Below are positions 1 through 14,281 of a DNA stretch of 64,000 bases, piece after piece. A program made the position numbers and the translations under genes. Position 1 is the stretch's first letter, and each line of letters begins with the position of its first letter. Under the pieces are notes generated by a model that was not told the DNA's origin, searched no databases, and was given only the letters and a program-made list of their open reading frames with translations. The DNA comes from Angiostrongylus vasorum (taxonomy: Eukaryota; Nematoda; Chromadorea; Rhabditida; Metastrongylidae): assembly GCA_018806985.1 (NCBI GenBank), contig JADANN010000438.1, positions 1,441,501-1,505,500 of the forward strand. Direction: 5' to 3'.

Positions 1-30
1 GCACTGAATTCTTTCCTCTTTTTTTTGTAG

Positions 31-3000
31 GAAGAATGGCGGAAATTTTGTTCATCTACACAGGAGTTCGATCCCAATTTTGATATAGATCCTCGGAAGC
101 CTATTCAAGAGGCGCTAAATAGAACGCTGGCTGTTCTCCGTCAAGTTGGACCATGGGCAGCGTGGAAGGTAACCACCTTTCGTTTTCGAGAGATTTCTTT
201 ATGTCCTCCTATTCACCAACTCTTTTTTAAGGTATCTCAAATGTGGGAGAAGGAACTGCACAAATTGACACGACAGTCGTTTCTTCAAGAGAAAACTGTA
301 GATTTTTTGATAATGGGGGAAACGTGCATGAGCACAGTTCGAAGAATGCTTGAACCAAAGGTTTCATATCCTTAAAATAGCGTTCTCCTTTCCTTATATA
401 AGTTTTATTCTTTTTTTTTCTTTTACCACCGTCAATTTTTCATGTATGCCACTGGAGAAGTTCGTATAATTTATTTTGCAGATGAGACCAATCAAAAGCC
501 TTGAGGGATTAACTCCCTATTTACCTAATAAGGTCTTACGCTTGATCGAAATTTTATCATTGTGTAATTCGGAAACGCTGAGCGGAATCGTATTCGTCGA
601 TCAGCGGTATGTCGCGTATACTCTTAATGTAGGTATATTTTTTCCAAATTTCTTATTCCAGTCGTAACGTTAATTTACAACATGCATTATTCATGATGCT
701 AAGGTATACAAAACTTCGGACCACAGGTGTCTGTGGTGCGGATCGAATATGCTACTACCCTTTGCAAGGGCTAACACGTTCACAAGCACACCAAGCGGGT
801 CCTTCGTTTAGCCTGTCTCTGAGCTAGTTTTCTATCTATCATTACCATAATACCCTGCCGTGAAAAATTGTAGTAGGCAACAAATAAAAAAGTTGTGATG
901 GTGATACACTACTTATTTCTCTCAATCACTTTTAGGTATTACTGAAGCATATTTGTCGTTGGGAACCTAGATTTAAGTTCATTCAGTCGGACTTTGTAAT
1001 TGGATTCAGTGGTGGAAGTTTTGCATCAGATGATAGTCAAGGACTTCACAAACGTCAGGCTGATGTGATTCGTCGTTTCCGACAAAGTGATCTCAACCTT
1101 CTCGTTGCGACAAGTGTTTTGGAGGAGGGAGTTGATATCCCTCATTGTAATCTCGTAATAAAATTTGATCGACCGATGGACTACAGATCTTACATTCAGG
1201 TTAGTTCGTGTAATAGTATTTCTTTTATTTTTCGATTTAACAAAGTTTTTTGGATTTGAAGTGTAAAGGTATTGTAACATAAAGGAATTGTATCTCTGTT
1301 TCCTCCCTACGGTTTATCGCCTCATCGTGGCTAGGAGGTGTTCTTGGGTGTCGGACTGTGATATAGAGCGGGTGGATTCATCCACCCAGCATGGCCTCTC
1401 CAGCTGAGAAGAAGTCTGGCTTTTCCATCAGGAAGCCTCTCTAAGAGTAAACCAATGCCATGATCTGCCACCATCCTGATGATAAACTAGTCGCATGGTG
1501 GCAAGTCTTCCTCTGATCCACAAGGGCGGCGACTGGCTGTGGTGGTGACGACCTGATGCAGACTTTAGTCAGGCAGATTTGAGAATCAAAACTCCAAAAT
1601 GGATGGAAATTTTGTTGGGGCCCGCACAACCAGTGAGGGCGGGTCATCCAGATATACAAGTAAATATATCTCTTCTTAGACAGCAAGTCTTAAAATGTTT
1701 GTTATTACTTTCTTACATGAGTAAACCATTAACAAGTCTTTAAGCATTTTGTAATAGTAAATTCCAGTCTAAAGGTCGCGCTCGTAAAAGAGATTCGAAG
1801 TATTTCATACTAGTTGATGAAGCGGATATGGGGTTTTGTTCTGAAGATCTTCGAAACTTCGTTGAAATCGAGAAGGCAGGTCTATACGATTGTCCACGAT
1901 GCGAGCTGATTTTCACTCTGTTGCGTCTTAACGCTCATGTAGTGTTTTGGTATTAGAATTGTTACAGGTGCTTCTGCGTCGCTATCGCAATGTTCATAAT
2001 CCAAGCACTGAATTTGAAAATGACCTATCGATTATGGCGAATATAGATGATTACTTTCCTCCTTACGTTGTTCCTTCCACTGGAGCTCAAGTTTCATTGA
2101 CGTCTGCTATAGGGCTTGTGAATAGGTTAGGCAAGTTTCTTATATTCATTGATGTCAGTTTATGGTACGATTTTTTTAATGCACTGCAGGTATTGTGCGA
2201 AGTTACCATCTGATATTTTCACACGTCTTGTACCGCAGAGTCATCTTATACCTGTCGAGTACATGGGAGCTATTCGGTATAAAGCTGAATTGTTGTTGCC
2301 TATGAACTCTCCTGTGAAGAAGCCGATCGTATTGGAATCACCGTTAGAAAGTAAAAAGTTAGCGCAGATGGCCGTAGCGCTGGAGGTTAGTGGCATTACA
2401 CTACCATGCACAAAGTCTATTTCTTCGTTTTCAGTCTGTCCTTCTTTCCGTCCGTCCACTTATTTTTTGTTATGTGGGCTGATCGTTTGTTCACTACATG
2501 TTACTCTCAAACTTTTGTTTGTTCGTTATGTTGGGTTTTTTATCAACTTCTGGCTGATGAAAAACTTCTCGTTGACTTTAGGCTTGCCGTATTTTGCATA
2601 AATCTGGGGAATTAAATGATCACCTGCTCCCTGTAGGACGTGAATCAATAGCTGATCTATTGAGTCAGCTTGATGAAGATCCTGATGAATGGGCACCTGG
2701 TATTTCTGCTAAAGTAGGATCAGCAAGAAGAAAACAGCTCTACGATAAGAGGGTAACCATTAGTTTTCTACTACTGTAGTTGTATTCTTAAGTACACATT
2801 CACATTTTGCTTAGCTCATCAAGGCATAGTCTCGGTTTGCGTTTTCAATACAAAACCGAAATTACTTTAAAATTCTCGAAAACCTGAGTTGGTTTTTCAG
2901 TGTTTTATAACTTCATCAAATTGGGAATTAACATATATCCTTTCCCCGGAAAGGACAGTAGCGCGTTCGTTCCCCACCATAGGCACCTGCGGTCCAGAGT

Positions 3001-6000
3001 TTTGCAAATATCTCAGCATCATTAAAGTTATATTTCGCAATACATACCCTGCCGCTAAAAAAGAGTAGGCAGTAAATAATAAGTCAAAATTGTGATTATA
3101 ACTGCAGCCTCAGCCTAACTGGGTTCGTTGCCGATTTGGGCCCCCCCAGATCAATCCCGCTGACGGGTGATTGCTGATGGCAAAAGATCAATAGAACTAG
3201 CTGAGAGACAGGCGAAACGAAGGACCCGCATGGTGTGGTGGTGAGCGCGCTACTCCCCGGAAAGGACAATAGCGCCTTCGTTCCCCACCGTAGACACCTG
3301 CGATCCGGAGTTTTGCAAATATCTCAGCATCATTAAAGATATATCCTTTCATTGGTAAGCAAACACATGCTTGATGAAGAACATTATTTAGCTAATATTC
3401 GACCAATGTTTCCACGCTTTCGCCTTCCTCAGAGCCAGATTGATCGGAATCCTTTGTCTACAGTTGTTACTTCTTCCGATGTAGTTCATCTTGGTCGCAT
3501 CAAGTCGAATCAAGTAGAGCAGCGCTCGAGTTAACTATCCTCACTGAGAACAACTGCATAATCTACTCGGATCAATATTGCTCCTATGAAGACGAAGGCA
3601 CCGAAACGTTAACCGGATGAACTTTTTTACCACTCTGGCGTTAGGGATGTCAATGAAAGAATACATGTTTCGAAACAAAAGTTTCGTTTGAGATAATTAC
3701 ATTTATAGCGGTAGCGGAATGTTTCTTTTATTATCAGATTGTCAATTCCCATCAAAATTTCTATCAATTTCCTACCGGATTCTTAACCTACCAAGTGGTT
3801 TGATTACTGAAGTGATATTAAGACTTGGATACTTGGATGGCCTGTCTTTACTGGTTGTGGGTGCCCTAGCATAATTTCGATTTTTTGGAGTTTTGCTGGT
3901 CTAGCCATTGTGGCTGGAGTCCTGAGGTCAGCCTGGCCAAAGTCTGCCCCAGATCGTCGCGACTAGTTTGGTACCAGGACGATGGTGGGTGTTGGTATTG
4001 GTTCACTCTTAGCTAGACTTCCTGATGGAAACGCCGGACACTTTTTTCAGCTTGGGAGACCCGACCGAAGAACATGTCTCGCGCTGTGCATCGCAGCCTG
4101 ACACCACCTAACAGCTCCCAACCACGATGAGGCGGTAAACCGTTGGGAGGAGTAATATTAATAATGAAGTGAAATAATAATGGGAACATAAAGTGGTCAT
4201 AAAGTGAGAAAGTGTGCGCCGCTGAAAATTAGATGTCATTAGATGCGTACTTTCCAGCAAATCCTTTTTTCCGCTTTCTTTTTTCTTTTTTTAAACAAAT
4301 CCTTTTCTTTTTTTTTCTTTTTTTTTAGCAGCTTTTTTCACTTTGTGTTCCAAGGTGCTTATACACGTACTGATGGATCTCTCGAACATTAAAAAATACT
4401 CCAGTGTATTCCAGGTAGCAACAGCGTTACATGAAGCCCTGCCAGTAAAAGGCAAGCCTTGTTATATTTATGTAATGGAACTGGAACTTCTAAAGGAACC
4501 ATCACCGGAATCAAATCCTAAACGTCGTCGTTTTGCCAATCCTTTGCAATATGAGTATTTATTCGGTTTTCTGAGTTCAAGAATTTTACCGAAGGTACTA
4601 TTTGTTAAACACCCGATTTTGTAATCTAAAAAAAAGACGAAAGTGCCGGTTTCTCGCGTAGATTCCACCATTTGCTGCCTATTTGCGTCAAGGCGATATG
4701 CGGGTACATCTTGTTCGAGCTTCGACTCAGGTTGGTGTATTTCCATATTTGTACCTACTGCGTTTCTTTTGACAACATACTTCGGTTGCATTTTTTTAGG
4801 TTACATTGAGCAGTCAAAATCTCACTATGATCAAACATTTTCACCACTACATCTTTAAAGACGTTCTTCAGTTATGTAAGGCTAACCTTGAATTTCATGT
4901 GGATTCATCGACGCCTATCAATACCCTGATTGTTCCACTTCACAGAAGTAGGTTCCGTATAAATCTCTCGGAGTTGAAGTTCTGATCTGTTCAATCTGTT
5001 TTTTAATTACTTGGATATTTAAATGAGCCGTCTTCACTAGTTGTGCGGACCTCAGCATAATCGCCATTCTTCGGAGAATTGCTGGTTTAACCTTTGTGGT
5101 TCCCTGGAGCCCTGTGGACGGCCTGGCCAAAGTCTTCCCCAGGTCACCACAGGCAGTCGTCACCCTTGTCGATCAGATGGAAATTTGCCACTATGCGACT
5201 AGTTTGATACCAAAACGGTGGCAGATCCTGGTATTGGTTTACTCTTAGCTGGATTTCCTGGTGGAAACGCTGTACACCTTTTCAACTTGGGAGGCTTCCG
5301 GAGGGATGAATCCCCTTGCTCCACCTTACAGCACTGCACCCAGGAACACCTTCTAGCCACAATGAGATGGTGAACAGGATCTGTTTCGGTGCTCGAAATT
5401 CTTTTTTGTTGAACGTGTACTGAAGGACTTTTAGTAAACACTGGGTAATTTACATCTCTAGGGAGGTCACGACTGCTTTTCACTGTTATTTTATCTAGCC
5501 CCGTCAACCACCTATGGTAAATGGGAGTACAATATAAACATGAAATACGTTGAACAAGTGGTGCGCATGATGCACGACACACCACGAGTGCCGAGTGAAG
5601 AAGAAAGGAGAAATTTTAAGTTTAGGGCGAGTTGCAGTTGTTAAAAACAGTTCAAATGCTGGAGTTTCTTTCCCAGTGGTTTTGTTTTAGAGCTGAAGAC
5701 TACAGGGATGCGGTGGTAATGCCTTGGTACCGCAATCTAGAGCAGCCAGTGTTCTATTACGTGGCTGAAGTAGGGACTTTCTTCTCTCTTGCTTACCCAT
5801 CCTTGTTTCGCAGAGATTTTTTAGTGTTGAGATTTGTGTAGTGGATAAAGTGTTAGATGATTTTTTCTGCACGTATAATTGGTTGATTGGTACTGAGAAA
5901 AGTTAAAGAAGAATAAGAAATTACTCGTTTCGTAAAACTTGAATTCTTTCACAGATTCTCGAGAACCTCACGCCTTCCTCACCGTTTCCTGATGAGGAAT

Positions 6001-6893
6001 ACACATCGTTCAATGAGTACTTTACCAAAAAGTATAATCTGAAAATTTACGATCAGACACAGAATCTACTCGATGTGGATTTTACTTCAAAGTAGGTCCA
6101 ACATAACCGCTAGGAATTGGCTTGTTTAACTTTCTTTACTTCCTAGTACTACTTTGCTTTGCTGGTGACTTATTTTGTTGTTCATTTAAATGGAAAATTT
6201 ACTCCAGTGGAATTGCAGCCGTCTCAACCTGCTGTTGCCTCGTGCCGGTGGTGCAAGACGGAAAGCGGCTGCTCCGAAACTTGAAAACTCTTCCCTTTCG
6301 CGACAACGTCAAATCTACGTTCCAGAATTGATGGATCGTCATCCTATATCCGCAACGCTGTGGAATCTGATTTCGGCTTTGCCGAGTTTTTTTTATCGGT
6401 TGGACAATTTTTTCCCACAACGACAAAACTTGTAACATGTAGATATTGTATGGAATTTCCCTATTTTGTGAAATAATTAGAACCGCGTGTAACGCAGTGG
6501 TCGGAGGCGTCCTGCAATACAGATGTGGTTAATCTCTGCGTCCAAGACACCAAGTTTTTCATACCTCCAGGCTCGGCAAATTGGTACCGAACTTTTCTGG
6601 GAAAATAGCAGCACTGACTCGATACATTGGTAGGCTACGGCAAGTCAGTATAAAAGCCAGATATGCATTCAGTCACCTGCAACGATGCTTAATGTAGTCG
6701 AATGCATGGCGCATCAGTCAGGGGTTGGTCAACGCCGAGAGCTTTATCCTTTATTGTTTTAATTGGAAATACATTCTTCTGGAACTTATTCTGTTTCCCG
6801 TCCCATTTAAAATTCCAAGGCAATTCTGAAGTATTGATATTTTATTGGTAGTGACTGAAATAATCGACGAAAACGGTGATAGCGAAAATCTTT

Positions 6894-6962
<69 letters not shown>

Positions 6963-9900
6963 GACTTCATTTTTAGGATCAATCATCTGCTGCTGGCAGA
7001 CGAACTCCGGCAAAAGACACTTATGGACGCCTTGGGTTACTCAAAAGTAGGCTGAAATCAGAGTATTTTGTAAATTATTAAATGTCGGGTTATAAAGAAA
7101 CCTACAGCCACATATATTTACTTCATTTAAGGAGGAGTCTACAGTACCTGATAACTATGAGTGGGCTCCTCTTTCCTATCCTGCTACCTATGAGGAGAAA
7201 GAATCACTGATTGTTACGAAAATCCAGCAGCTGAGAGAGGAGAATCGTGCCAGTGAAATTGCTGCTGGAAAGCTTTCTAAAGAAGCACTTGATGACGAGG
7301 TTCCTTCACCAATGTTTATCCCCGTGTGGTTTTCTGTCTAAGCGCAAGAATATGAAATATATGAGGTTTTCACAAGGTTTTTCTTCGGTAAACGTCGCAC
7401 AGTTTAAACAACATTTAAGAACACTTTCGAAATCGGCGTTTGGGTGCCAGTAGTCGTCGAATCTGTTAATAACGAGAATGTACCACCATCTTCGGTTGCA
7501 CCAGGCGACTCATTCGATACCGTATGTCTAACCTATCTTGTGTAAAGCTTTTTCTTAACATATTTGTGACAAAGTTTTCAGTTTTCTGCACTTGTGGCGG
7601 GCGTTTTTCCACCCTTTTTTCGTTTTTGTGTAGAATTTTGCTTTCTTCTTGGAATGTTTCTTAAATATGTCATCCTGGTCATTTGCATAGAAGTGTGGTC
7701 CTACTATTCCATTACTAGTTTCATTTCCACACGTAGATTAGGGAACGTTTGAACTCAGAGACCCATTCAGTCATACGTGGCCGTGAATAGGTACTGTAAT
7801 GCAACCACAAAACTAGCTGACAGACAGGAGAAATGAAAGAACCACTGACACAGTTATTGTAATATTTTCTGGATTTCAAACAGGTCCATTTTTTGTGTCG
7901 AAAAATCACTAGATGGCTAGCTCATATCCTATCCCATTTGTAGATGATTTACTGTTAGCTTAATAATTGTGTAAAAAAATGTTCCTTCACGAATGTTTTG
8001 TTTAGGTTGGTTTGATGTCCTCATCGGTTCGTGCAGGTGGAGATCTTTCAGATGACGAGGATGCCGATGCAGTGATAATGTTCGATTTTTCTAAATACTT
8101 AGCTGAAAAAGCGGGTGAGTTATTGTACTTGTAGAGTTCCCAGGATCGACTTTCTATTAACCTCGGCACTGGAATATGAATGCGTCGTTTTCTTGTTCAG
8201 CAATCGCTAGGTTGTTAAACAGCATACATTTACTTCCATAGAAAAACACAACATAATACAACAGTAGCTGACGTTTCGGCGGTATCGCCTTCTTCAGAGC
8301 GTGGAAGGGTATAATGATATACAATTTACTAGGCCAAACGCTTCAATAACACTTTCAAGAAGACGGAGGACTCTATGGTAATTACATGATCAACAGCTTC
8401 TCGAGAAACTCACCGCTTTTTCTAATTTTCGTTGTAAGGTTATTTTGGCATTAGACGTAATAAAATCGCATATCAATATTGACCCAGCAACTATTCTCGT
8501 CCAAAGGCGATCCTCCAAATACAAAGCACAAAAATCTTCCTTCGTCGCACACTTCTTCATTCTGGCAAACATCTCATTCTGCTTGCTTCAACCTTATGCG
8601 ACTATAATCAGCTGTTCTAATTTTCCTCATTGGAAGCCACGTAAGAAGCTACTCTCTTCGGTTGATTCAAAAGTAATGGCAGGCTTTATTCATTACTTTT
8701 GTCATTCTTGGGTAACATTTTTTGAAGTTTGTTGTTTTACTCTCTGCTATGTTGTACTTCTTCTAAAACTTAATTTAAAGTGATTTTAGGTTTGTTGAAG
8801 TGAACATGCTAAAGCGAGAAATTTGCATTCTTTTACTTCATAAGTTCATGCGTAGATATGCCGTCGCAGAAACAACACGATGATCTACAAAAGAGATGCT
8901 TCGAAAAGTAGAGTGAGAAGAGGGTTTTTTCAGAGTCCTGAAGATGGTTGAAATCGCAAGGGTTGATCTACTGTGGAGGCCAACCGTTTGAAGGCGGTTT
9001 CTTGGATCAGCCTAGTAACTTATGATTTCAGTTGTTTGGCTATTCCCCTAGTTAAGCCCTCCCTGCTTTCCCTGCCTCACAATGGGTCAATTTTTAAAGT
9101 CATTTAATTTTCGACATGTTGTCGCTGCAGTGATTCGGAAAGAAAACTCTTCAAACATCAAATCGTAGTTGTACCCTGTTCTAACAGTTTCGCAGCCCAC
9201 ATCGAGTTGCTTTTTGCGAATTTGCTTCGCTTTTATAAAGCGACTTTCTTTTAAGCTCCGTATAGTTAGTCAGTAATCTTCATCTACCTCACTTTGGATT
9301 CTTACTCCATTGTCGCAGTACGGTTTTACGGCATATGAAGCGCGGTAGGATTTAGAGCAGCATTCAGATTATTTAGGTTTCCGCAGTAGAATTTGGATTT
9401 GATGGTGTTATGGAGCAGACTAAGCTCATGGTATTCAACGCCGGCCACCATAACGAAAGTATGTCAATTCCGTGGAATTCTGCTTTACTACGCTTGGCGA
9501 ACCATATAAAAGGTCCAGACGCTGTTGCTTGCGCGTAAGGCAACAGTGCGATGGTCAATCCACTTTTTTGACGATCACCTATGCTATGACGCGTTCTTGC
9601 TCTGCCACTAAAGTGCATGACGTCGCGTATGTGGCGGTCCTTTGCCGACAAAGGGTGCGATAACAGTTTGGAGCCTCATAACTTGAGTGGAATCCACATT
9701 TAAGATAGCTGTGGGTTAGCTCACGCTTGACGATCAAATTACACGTTGTTCGACGTCAACTGCGCTCATTTTTTGTTTGAACATAGCTAAATCTAACTTA
9801 ATTGAGCTTTGCTGTGCTGCAGTTATCATAGATGTTGGTATCTTTAAGTCGAAATGGGTACATTGCTATGCAAAGGTTATTCGAAAAACGGCACCCAGAT

Positions 9901-12900
9901 CGAAAACATTGCCGCCAGTCTAACGTTTCATGCGTTAGGGTTTTTTCACATGTTTAGGTATTTTAATAAAGAGTAGAGGTTTTTTGCTGCTACTTGCCAA
10001 CTTGGTAATGAATTCTGTGCGTCGTTTTCTTGTTCAGCAATCGCGAGCTTGTTATACAACATACATTTGCTTCCACAGAAAACAGTACAATACGATAGTA
10101 GCTGACGTTTCGGCAGTATCGCCTTCTTCAGAGCCTGGAAGGGTATACTGATATACTGTTTACTAGGTCAAACGATTCAATAACACATACAAAAAGGCGA
10201 CAAACTCTATGGTAATTACATTATCAACAACTTCTCGAAAAGCCCACCGCTTTTTACGTGACTTCCAATGAGGAAGATTAGAACAGCTGATTATAGCCGC
10301 AAATGCTTGACGACTGCACTATCCCACGGCAGAGATTGATGCGAAGATGCGGAGCCAGGTCGCGTGTGGCCTCTGGGCTTTGGATAAGTGCCAAGAGCCT
10401 ACAACGAATAGCAGGTAAGAATGCCCTGAGATTACACGTGATTTCGCCCCGTACCTTCGCGTCGATCGTTGGTGTGGGAAGGTGCAGTCGTGGACCATAT
10501 ACGACTCTGATCAGCGGCTCTTCCTCAGTGGAAGGCACGTAAAAAAAAGCGGTGAGTTTTCCGCGAATTTGTTGGTAATGTAATTGCCATAGAGTTTTTC
10601 ATCTTTTGTATGTGTTAGTGAAGCGTTTGGCCTAGTAAATTGTATACCAATATACCCTTCCAGGCTCTGAAGAAGGCGATACTGCCGAAACTCGCGATTG
10701 CTGAACAAGAAAACGACGCATTCATATTCCAGTGGCGAGGTTAATAGAAAGTCGATCCTGGGAAATGAATTCTATGTTAGCGTTGTACAAATGTATCATG
10801 TTAGGACAGTCCTGTTTGAATCAAACTCAGCGGAACCATTTTTAGGTGCTACGAAATCGGATTTCGCTGCTCCGCGTCCAGATATACAAGCGTTTGGTTG
10901 GGGAGACTTTGATGACAGTGTGCCAGACACGCCGTTTGTAAGACTTAATTTTTTGACTCCTCAAGCCCTTCTTGATGTTTTGTAAAAGCAATGGGGTACC
11001 ACCTATTGCTCCTTTTATCGAATGCATGTCTTCGAATTTCAGCAAATTCTGGGCTGTGCCTCAAATCAAATTGATATGAACAGCCTTATTGCTGATGTCC
11101 AAAGTAAAATCTTACCTCCACATCTGAGTGCTTGGAAATCTTCTGAAGACACAACTGGAATTCTAATCGAAGTAGATAGTGATCCAGTTTCAACGAAAAA
11201 GCAGAGCATTCCTACACAGAATATTGGATCAACACTTTTGGAGCCAACTAAGTTATACTTGGATAAGATGGAAATGTTGGAGGATCGAGAACGTACTATG
11301 AAAGAAGAGGTTGTGGATTTGATGCAGTTCGACGACGATGGTAGGCTCACAATTTTTTTATACTTTGTGGCTTTTTGCTCAACATTAGTATGGACTGGTA
11401 CTAATAGTAATGATGTGATTTGTCACCTGAACAGCTCAACAACCATAAACGAGTAAAGCAATTTTGTCGAGTGAAGACAAATAGCTATTCCATTAAGTCA
11501 TTTGCGACTGTATGGATCTAGGAATTGTGTGAAATGGTTAGTACACGATAAAGTTGATCGGTGCCTGAGGAATGCGCAATGCATTGAGCTTCATTTAGCA
11601 TCGTTACAGGTGGTTTAATACGTAAAGGATAAAGCTCACGCCATTGACCAATCCCTGAGGGATGCGCCATGCATTCGATTTCATTAAGCATCGTTGGGGG
11701 TGATTGAATGCATATCTGCCCTTTACAATGAGTCTCGGTGGTATATCCGTATGTCGCGCCAGTGCTGTTATCCTCTCAGACAAGTCTGGTACCAATTTTC
11801 CGACCCCAGATGGATGGAAAGCTTGGTGAGCCTGGGGCGCTGGGAGCGATCCCATGTATATTGCGGGGCGTCTTTGACCACTGAGCTCCATGCACCACAG
11901 TTTAATGCATATCTGGACTATACAGTGATTTTCGGTGACTACCAATCAGTTACGTCAGTGCTGCCATTCGCCCAGGTAAATGTGGTACAAATTTGCTGAC
12001 TCCGGAGAGCTATGAATGTGTGGTGACCAAGTGGCACGGCATCAAATCAAGCCCTACGTGTGTATTACAGGGCACCTCGAACCACTGCGCCACACGGGCT
12101 TTGTGCGTAGTAGAGCCTATTAATCATATATGATTCATTTTCCTCTCTTGTTTCTTTTTTTTTCACACGGAAACACTTAAGTGATTTCCATACCAGGCAT
12201 TTGTTTATTTGTGGATGCTTCTAGTGTTGACCTTCTTGAGCGTACTCCAGCAGTTCTCTACTCTATCTTTCACCAGTTTCACGAATATGGCTACTTGGTC
12301 GGATGAAAACACTATTAATCGACAGTGTTGTTCTGCTGCTAAAAGGCGCAAGTGATTCATATGTATTTTACCGGTTCTGTAGACATCATTGCAATAGTTT
12401 TCAAATCGACTTTCATTAAAGCTCGGCAGAAATAACAAATACCTTTTTCGATTATCACGTAAACACGAGATTGGTAAGGAGGTTTATTTGGGTAACGTTT
12501 CCACGTCGTCTCCACGCTATTTGCTAGCTAATATGGCATCGACTGCTGCAGGAAGCGATGCCCGCCCAAAGTAGATTTTATCGGAGGTGGGAATTAACCA
12601 GCATCTATCTTGTATAAAAGGGCATCGCTGAGTGAAGTCAACTATTCGAGGGCTGCACTGTCCACTGGATTCAACTCGATGCGACAACGAGCAACCACGT
12701 CGCAACAATGTCCAGCTGTGGGCCATCGACCAGAATGAATCCGGCTCTGAAGAAGATGAAGATGTCGAAAAGTTAGCTGAATAAATCTTTTTATCAACTT
12801 CTTGTTTGCTTAATAATAGAATAAGGTATTCGTCTTTTCAATAGTTTTCACATTCCATGACTAGTCTACCTGTTCAACTCTTGTTCATATCTGGTCGTTT

Positions 12901-14205
12901 CTTCCAATATTTTAATTTGAGAGGCAGCTAGCTAGTGCACCTTAGGCTTACCGTCATCAAATGTCCAGAAGTCGTGAGGGATTGTGGAATGAACACTTAT
13001 TGCTGACTTCATTGCCTACGCACTGATCCTGAGATTCATGTTCATTCTGATTCCTTGTCGACTGGAACACGAACAGTTTCTCATTCTCGTGGTATATTTA
13101 AAACGATGTTGAGTTAGATGAGTCCATCGAAAACAAAGTTCGCCTTCAGTTGGCATGTTTAATCAGTAATTCGTTGTTCCTGTCTTTCAAATTGTCGTGA
13201 CTGTGCATGTTTATCGTGTAGAATGGGAGGATGTAAACAATTTATGGAAATACCGAAATGTACTCGACACACGTTGGTAATTCAACAGTCAAAAGCTAAC
13301 AGCACCATAGTTGGAGTGTAGCAAAATAGATGGAAGTATATAAAGGTTACGTAAAATGTTTGAAAAAAAGATAAGTTAGTGAAAAGAGGGAAGAACCCAT
13401 GTACATAGCAGTGAATTACAAGATGGGGAAAACAAGGAAAAAAAAGGTTTTGATAGCGCATGAAGGGCTCGCAAATGACTCACAGTGCGTTGGGCAAAGA
13501 TTAACTGTACCATGGACAAAAAAATAGGAATATGGTGGTTTCACGTTTTTTCAGATCCCGATTTGCTATATTTTATATATTTGTCCACATCTTTTTTTTT
13601 TTTTTTTGATATCTGTCATGGATAGGCACAATCTTCTTTGAAGATTTAGAAGAGGACGATTGCAAAACTGCTATCAACTATGGCTCTGAAGATGAATCTA
13701 TACAAATGGAGAAAGGTGAACTGCAGAAGTCCGAGCGGGATCATGCTATGGCCACGAATGACGGGCTAACAGAGGTTGGAGAAAATGCAAGCAAAGAGAC
13801 AATGCTCAAAAGGCAATATTGTCTTGTTTTTAGTTAATGAAGAATTTCTGTATTCACTAACATAACCTGGACGGTGATCGTGCTTTGCGTTTTTAAAACG
13901 TTTATTTTTGTTGAGTCAGGGTCAAATTCTGGCTCCGGAGCTGCCAAAACATCAGAATCGCTTCTCATTTGCGTCACCATCACCATCGCCATCGTCATCG
14001 TCAAATTGTATTCTGTCTAATGCAGAACTTACATCGGACTGTCCCGAGGGCTCGTTAATTGACGAGAAGGCATACGGTGTTTCACCTCGCCTTCTGTTGA
14101 CAGCTCTGACAACGTCTAATGCCAGCGATGGTAAGTTTGAACAGTTTTCTCTGTCTCTCTCTGTCCCTCCTTATCTGCTTGTACATGTATACGTATATTA
14201 TGTAA

Positions 14206-14281
<76 letters not shown>

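Larger units (their letters stand above)
31..1875 (+). other. dcr-1: dcr-1 helicase insertion and helicase C segment (exons 1-5)
   Basis: Exon 1 contains the block [10 protein letters not shown] typical of Dicer helicases. Exon 3 carries [12 protein letters not shown], the first strand of helicase C. Exon 4 carries [12 protein letters not shown] and [15 protein letters not shown] (motif V). Motif [15 protein letters not shown], is split between exons 4 and 5. This is the second RecA-like lobe of the DExD/H helicase that helps load long dsRNA. The ATPase lobe (Walker A and DECH box) lies left of the window. Confidence 0.93.
4415..7046 (+). other. dcr-1: dcr-1 platform, PAZ and connector (exons 9-15)
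   Basis: Exon 9 holds the platform block [20 protein letters not shown]. Exon 10 has [15 protein letters not shown] and exon 12 has [17 protein letters not shown], which holds the 3' end of dsRNA, reads across exons 13-14 as [12 protein letters not shown] then [15 protein letters not shown]. The connector follows as [16 protein letters not shown], then FFYR joined to [12 protein letters not shown] across a 578-nt intron that contains SINE-A and a TA microsatellite. Confidence 0.93.
10005..10765 (+). mobile_element. Penelope-like element copy with inverted termini, dcr-1 intron 18
   Basis: A terminal repeat in reverse orientation (10011-10250) and the same repeat forward (10545-10765) flank a short middle. 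Minus-strand frames in the middle contain [10 protein letters not shown], matching the end of PLE GIY-YIG proteins (compare ITRDLAP at 49808-49860). The right end finishes at GAGGTTAATAGAAAGTCGAT. PLEs are known for tandem or inverted pseudo-LTRs. Confidence 0.65.

Noticed and set aside
3352..3534. 60-codon frame inside dcr-1 intron 8
   Set aside because: Exon 8 joins exon 9 perfectly without it, in phase and in the conserved Dicer order. No Dicer block matches this frame.
8445..8783. 112-codon frame in dcr-1 intron 18
   Set aside because: It overlaps PLE terminal sequence, has no Dicer match, and is not needed for phase continuity.
12205..12438. 77-codon minus-strand frame in dcr-1 intron 20
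   Set aside because: No recognisable motif, no splice context, lies between repeat remnants.
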